Part shown: positions 23,403 to 26,879 of the stretch, piece by piece | Layout: each line of letters opens with the position of its first letter | Numbering within the stretch: position 1 is the first letter of the stretch | Assembly (NCBI GenBank): GCA_002361775.1 | Contig: DETV01000024.1 | Coordinates: 1 to 26,879, forward strand | DNA length: 26,879 nt | Reading direction: 5' to 3' | From: Eubacterium sp. UBA3279 | GTDB lineage: Bacteria; Bacillota; Clostridia; Lachnospirales; Lachnospiraceae | Notes under the pieces: model-generated | Seen by the model: the letters and a program-made list of their open reading frames with translations, nothing else | What the model was told of the DNA's origin: nothing | Database searches by the model: none | Translations under genes and position numbers: made by a program

Positions 23403-25892
23403 ATGGAAGATAATATTTTTGACAAGGTCAAGGAAGTAGACCTGAAAAAGACGATGGAAGAGTCGTATATTGATTATGCTATGAGCGTAATCGCTTCAAG
23501 AGCTCTGCCGGATGTCAGGGATGGTTTAAAACCGGTACAAAGAAGAGTATTGTTCTCCATGATCGAGCTGAACAATGGTCCGGATAAGCCACATAGAAAA
23601 TGTGCCCGTATCGTTGGTGATACCATGGGTAAATATCATCCCCATGGTGACAGTTCCATCTATGGAGCATTGGTAAATATGGCACAGGACTGGTCTACCC
23701 GTTATCCTTTGGTAGATGGTCATGGAAACTTTGGTTCTGTGGATGGGGACGGAGCTGCAGCTATGCGATATACTGAGGCTCGTCTCAGCAAAATTTCCAT
23801 GGAAATGCTGGCAGATATCAATAAAAACACGGTGGATTTTGTACCTAACTTTGATGAGACGGAAAAAGAGCCCTCTGTATTGCCTTCAAGATTTCCTAAT
23901 CTGCTGGTAAACGGAACCTCTGGAATCGCAGTAGGTATGGCTACCAATATACCGCCTCATAATCTGAGAGAGATTATAAATGCAGTAGTTAAAATCATTG
24001 ATAACATTGTGGAAGAGAACAGAGAAACTCAGATGGAAGAGCTTCTCAAGATTGTGAAGGGACCGGATTTTCCTACAGGCGCTACAATTTTGGGAACAAG
24101 GGGAATTGAAGAGGCTTATCGTACAGGAAGAGGAAAAATCCGTGTTCGAGCTGTGACAAATATAGAGACATTACCTAATGGCAAAAGCCAGATTATTGTG
24201 ACAGAACTTCCTTATCTGGTAAATAAGGCACGTTTGATTGAAAAAATTGCGGAGCTGGTAAAAGAGAAAAAAATAGATGGTATTACCGATCTGGCAGACC
24301 ATTCCAGCAGGGAAGGTATGCGTATTTGTATTGAATTGAGAAGAGATGTAAATGCAAATGTGATTTTAAATAAATTATATAAACATACACAGCTTCAGGA
24401 TACATTTGGAGTAATCATGCTGGCTCTGGTAAATAATCAGCCTAAGGTTATGAATCTGCTGGAAATAATGAAACATTATCTGGCGCATCAGGAAGAAGTT
24501 GTAACAAGAAGAACACAGTATGATCTGAACAAGGCACAGGAGAGGGCTCATATTTTGGAAGGGCTTTTAAAAGCCCTGGATAATATTGATGAAGTGATCA
24601 AAATTATCAGATCTTCTCAGAATACACAGATTGCAAAAGCCGGATTAACAGAGCGTTTTGAACTTTCAGATGCTCAGGCTCAGGCTATCGTAGATATGAG
24701 ACTTCGTACTCTTACAGGTTTGGAACGAGAAAAACTGGAAACAGAGTACAAAGAATTAATGGAAAAAATAAGAAAACTGCAGGCGATTCTGGCAGACAGA
24801 AACCTTCTTCTTCGGGTGATCCGGGAGGAAATCCTGATCATTGCAGAAAAATATGGAGATGACAGAAGAACTTCGATTGGATTTGATGAGTATGATATTT
24901 CCATGGAAGATTTGATTCCAAATGAAAATACAGTGATCACCATGACAAAATTAGGATATATCAAACGAATGACTGTAGATAATTTCCGTAACCAGAACAG
25001 AGGGGGAAAGGGAATTAAAGGTATGCAGACACTTCAGGATGATTATATTGATGAATTGTTGATGACTACCACCCATCATTATCTGATGTTCTTTACCAAT
25101 ATGGGTAAAGTTTACCGGTTGAAGGCATATGAAATACCTGAGGCAGGAAGAACAGCCAGAGGTACGGCAATAATCAATCTGCTGCAGTTACAGCCAGAAG
25201 AAAAAATATCAGCGGTCATTCCTATCAATGAATACAGAGACGATCAGTATTTGTTTATGGCAACCAAGAAAGGTCTGGTAAAGAAAACTCCGATTTTGGA
25301 TTATGCCAATGTGAGAAAGACAGGACTGGCAGCAATTGCACTTCGTGATGATGATGAATTGATTGAAGTGAAATTTACAGACAGTTCTAAAGATATTATT
25401 CTTGTGACGAAATATGGACAGTGTATCCGTTTTGATGTAAACGATGTAAGAAGTACGGGAAGAGTTTCCATGGGAGTACGAGGTATCAATCTTGGCGATG
25501 GCGATGAAGTGATTGGTATGCAGTTAAATACCCAGGGAGACTATCTGTTGATCGTTTCTGAAAATGGAATGGGTAAAAGAACGCCGATTGGAGAATTTAC
25601 AACCCAGAACAGAGGCGGAAAAGGTGTTAAGTGCTATAAAATTACAGAAAAAACAGGAAATGTAGTAGGAGTAAAAGCAGTCAATGAAGAAAATGAAGTG
25701 ATGCTGATCACTACAGAGGGTATTATTATCAGGATTTCCTGTTCAGATATTTCTATTTTAGGAAGAATAACTTCCGGAGTAAAATTAATGAATCTGGATG
25801 ATCATGTTTCAGTGGCAAGTATTGCCAAAGTTCGTGAAAAGAAAGAAGAAACAGAAGAATCAGAAGAAGAGACGGAAGATAAAGAATCATGA
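23403..25892 (+). CDS. gyrA: DNA gyrase subunit A
   Basis: A 829-residue DNA-cutting subunit of gyrase. The active tyrosine is Tyr123 in AAAMRYTEARL. The quinolone-resistance region reads HPHGDSSIYGALV, with Ser84 at the main resistance position and Gly88 where Bacillus has Glu and Escherichia coli has Asp. The C-terminal pinwheel carries a GyrA box QNRGGKG at 531-537 and a second identical QNRGGKG at 735-741. The protein ends in an acidic Glu/Lys tail (about 810-829). AAGGAG sits 8 bases before the start. It shares the gyrB transcript and overlaps the next gene by 4 bases. Confidence 0.98.
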   Translation: MEDNIFDKVKEVDLKKTMEESYIDYAMSVIASRALPDVRDGLKPVQRRVLFSMIELNNGPDKPHRKCARIVGDTMGKYHPHGDSSIYGALVNMAQDWSTRYPLVDGHGNFGSVDGDGAAAMRYTEARLSKISMEMLADINKNTVDFVPNFDETEKEPSVLPSRFPNLLVNGTSGIAVGMATNIPPHNLREIINAVVKIIDNIVEENRETQMEELLKIVKGPDFPTGATILGTRGIEEAYRTGRGKIRVRAVTNIETLPNGKSQIIVTELPYLVNKARLIEKIAELVKEKKIDGITDLADHSSREGMRICIELRRDVNANVILNKLYKHTQLQDTFGVIMLALVNNQPKVMNLLEIMKHYLAHQEEVVTRRTQYDLNKAQERAHILEGLLKALDNIDEVIKIIRSSQNTQIAKAGLTERFELSDAQAQAIVDMRLRTLTGLEREKLETEYKELMEKIRKLQAILADRNLLLRVIREEILIIAEKYGDDRRTSIGFDEYDISMEDLIPNENTVITMTKLGYIKRMTVDNFRNQNRGGKGIKGMQTLQDDYIDELLMTTTHHYLMFFTNMGKVYRLKAYEIPEAGRTARGTAIINLLQLQPEEKISAVIPINEYRDDQYLFMATKKGLVKKTPILDYANVRKTGLAAIALRDDDELIEVKFTDSSKDIILVTKYGQCIRFDVNDVRSTGRVSMGVRGINLGDGDEVIGMQLNTQGDYLLIVSENGMGKRTPIGEFTTQNRGGKGVKCYKITEKTGNVVGVKAVNEENEVMLITTEGIIIRISCSDISILGRITSGVKLMNLDDHVSVASIAKVREKKEETEESEEETEDKES

Positions 25893-26599
25893 AGAGAATT
25901 ATTTTAATGGTACTAAGGAACCTGTTATTTGTACCTTATGGCTGGTTTAAGCTTTGCTATACAGCCAGCCATGTGGACAAATATACGGAGGAAGAACGCT
26001 ATAAAGTTCTGAAAATGATTGATAATCGTGCAAACTGGGGAGGTCGTATCACTATCGACGCTCATGGAGTGGAAAATATACCGGATAAAGACGGATTTAT
26101 GTTTTTTCCCAATCACCAGGGGTTATATGATGTGTTGGCAATTCTTCAGGTATGTCCCAGACCATTTTCTGTGGTTATGAAAAAAGAAGTGGCTGATGTT
26201 CCGTTTTTAAAACAGGTATTTGCCTGTATGAAAGCTATTCCATTGGACAGGGATGATATACGTCAGGGGTTAAAGGTAATTCAGCAAGTGGCAGAAGAAG
26301 TAAAAAAGGGAAGAAATTATCTTATTTTTGCGGAGGGAACCAGAAGTAAGAATCAGAATCAGTTGCTGGAATTTAAAGGAGGGAGCTTTAAAAGTGCAGT
26401 GAAGGCTCAGTGTCCTATTGTGCCGGTAGCGCTTATTGATTCTTATAAATCCTTTGATACAAACTCCATAGAAAAGCTGACGGTACAGGTGCATTTTTTG
26501 GAGCCTATTCCTTATGAAACGTATAAAGGAATGAAGACAACGGAAATTGCAGCGATGGTAAAAGGGAGAATTGAAGATACCATTGCAAGGTATGAGTAA
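25889..26599 (+). CDS. plsC: 1-acyl-sn-glycerol-3-phosphate acyltransferase (PlsC-like)
   Basis: A 236-residue acyltransferase of phospholipid synthesis that likely adds the second acyl chain to lysophosphatidic acid at the membrane. The catalytic HX4D motif is NHQGLYD (His76, Asp81), followed by KKEVADVPFLKQVFACMKAIPLDR (98-121), the phosphate-binding FAEGTRS (147-153), and the VPVAL motif. The N-terminal hydrophobic segment is about 4-20. The start overlaps the gyrA stop by 4 bases (ATGA), which suggests coupling. The exact substrate within the PlsC family is not certain from sequence, so the gene symbol is tentative. Confidence 0.88.
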   Translation: MKRIILMVLRNLLFVPYGWFKLCYTASHVDKYTEEERYKVLKMIDNRANWGGRITIDAHGVENIPDKDGFMFFPNHQGLYDVLAILQVCPRPFSVVMKKEVADVPFLKQVFACMKAIPLDRDDIRQGLKVIQQVAEEVKKGRNYLIFAEGTRSKNQNQLLEFKGGSFKSAVKAQCPIVPVALIDSYKSFDTNSIEKLTVQVHFLEPIPYETYKGMKTTEIAAMVKGRIEDTIARYE

Positions 26600-26616
26600 A
26601 AAAGTTAAAAATATAG

Positions 26617-26645
26617 TTGACAAAGCATAAAACATTTAGTATAAT
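26617..26645 (+). promoter_or_regulatory. consensus sigma-A promoter of the tRNA-Ser gene
   Basis: A perfect TTGACA (26617-26622), a 17-base spacer and a perfect TATAAT (26640-26645). The predicted start lies 30 or so bases upstream of the tRNA. Confidence 0.93.
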
Positions 26646-26649
26646 CAAT

Positions 26650-26682
26650 TTTGCTCATGAGTTGTGAAACCCAATGAGCAAA
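26650..26682 (+). other. hairpin in the 5' leader of pre-tRNA-Ser
   Basis: TTTGCTCAT (26650-26658) pairs perfectly over 9 bases with ATGAGCAAA (26674-26682), with a 15-base loop. It ends one base before the tRNA 5' end, so it abuts the RNase P cleavage site. Confidence 0.7.
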
Positions 26683-26683
26683 T

Positions 26684-26771
26684 GGAGAAGTACTCAAGTG
26701 GCTGAAGAGGTGCCCCTGCTAAGGGTATAGACGGTTTGCGCCGTGCGAGGGTTCAAATCCCTCCTTCTCCG
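26684..26771 (+). tRNA. tRNA-Ser (anticodon GCU)
   Basis: An 88-base class II tRNA with a long variable arm. The acceptor stem is GGAGAAG (26684-26690) with CTTCTCC (26764-26770), and the discriminator base is G26771. The anticodon loop CTGCTAA carries GCT at 26718-26720, which reads AGC and AGU serine codons. The T-loop is GGTTCAAATCC. The 3' CCA is not encoded. Confidence 0.97.
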
Positions 26772-26879
26772 TTCGATGAAAAAAACTTTTGAAAAAAGTT
26801 GTTGACATCGAGAAAAACTTATGATATGATATCAAAGTTGCTTGCGACGGGGTCAAAAAAGAACGAAAAAAACTTTTTG
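26772..26879 (+). promoter_or_regulatory. strong promoter at the right edge, likely for an rRNA or tRNA operon
   Basis: TTGACA (26802-26807), a 17-base spacer and TATGAT (26825-26830) form a near-perfect sigma-A promoter. An AT-rich stretch upstream includes AACTTTT/AAAAGTT, a 7-bp hairpin without a clear T run. The 13-base GAAAAAAACTTTT occurs at 26778-26790 and again at 26865-26877. No gene follows inside the window. The arrangement resembles tandem promoters before stable-RNA operons (inference). Confidence 0.7.

Noticed and set aside
1..26879. Insertion sequences, CRISPR arrays, prophage or attachment sites
   Set aside because: No transposase, integrase, regular repeat-spacer pattern or terminal inverted repeats were seen, and the tRNA-Ser 3' end is not repeated within the window.

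Overview
The window is the chromosomal replication-origin region of a low-GC Gram-positive anaerobe, most likely a member of the Lachnospiraceae (Clostridia). The basis is the gene order rpmH-rnpA-yidD-yidC-jag-mnmE-mnmG-rsmG diverging from dnaA-dnaN-yaaA-recF-gyrB-gyrA, strong AGGAGG-type ribosome binding sites, AT-rich gaps, and protein variants such as a long YidC with an extended outer loop. The family assignment is an inference from these features; no database search was run.

Layout. At 1-1118 a perfect 16-bp parS-type palindrome sits just upstream of a membrane-anchored alpha/beta hydrolase. 1119-1748 is a T-rich gap holding a terminator, a promoter candidate and a folded leader that ends in an intrinsic terminator. 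1749-4609 encodes an MBOAT O-acyltransferase and a DHHW/AlgX-like partner, a probable surface-polymer O-acylation pair. A bidirectional terminator separates them from a convergent four-gene operon (9471 down to 4650) for a Gld-type ABC exporter: ATPase, permease, GldG-like auxiliary protein and a DUF4340 membrane-anchored protein. From 10372 leftwards ends the rpmH-to-rsmG cluster (16881-9644), which joins ribosomal protein L34, RNase P protein, membrane insertion (YidD, YidC, Jag) and tRNA/rRNA modification (MnmE, MnmG, RsmG).

16882-17387 is the upstream part of oriC, with a cluster of DnaA boxes. A second cluster with a likely DnaA-trio unwinding element lies between dnaA and dnaN (18741-19002), so the origin looks bipartite as in Bacillus. 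Rightwards run dnaA, dnaN, yaaA, recF, gyrB, gyrA and a plsC-like acyltransferase that overlaps gyrA by 4 bases. A strong promoter then drives tRNA-Ser(GCU), and a further strong promoter at the right edge probably serves an rRNA or tRNA operon outside the window.

Most genes are co-directional with replication. The hydrolase and the MBOAT/DHHW pair are exceptions, being head-on to the leftward fork. I found no transposons, CRISPR arrays or broken genes. I saw no clear undescribed system. The best leads are the leader RNA upstream of the MBOAT gene, the parS/oriC architecture including a DnaA box inside the dnaN translation start region, the YidC groove substitution, and the GyrA residue 88 glycine.
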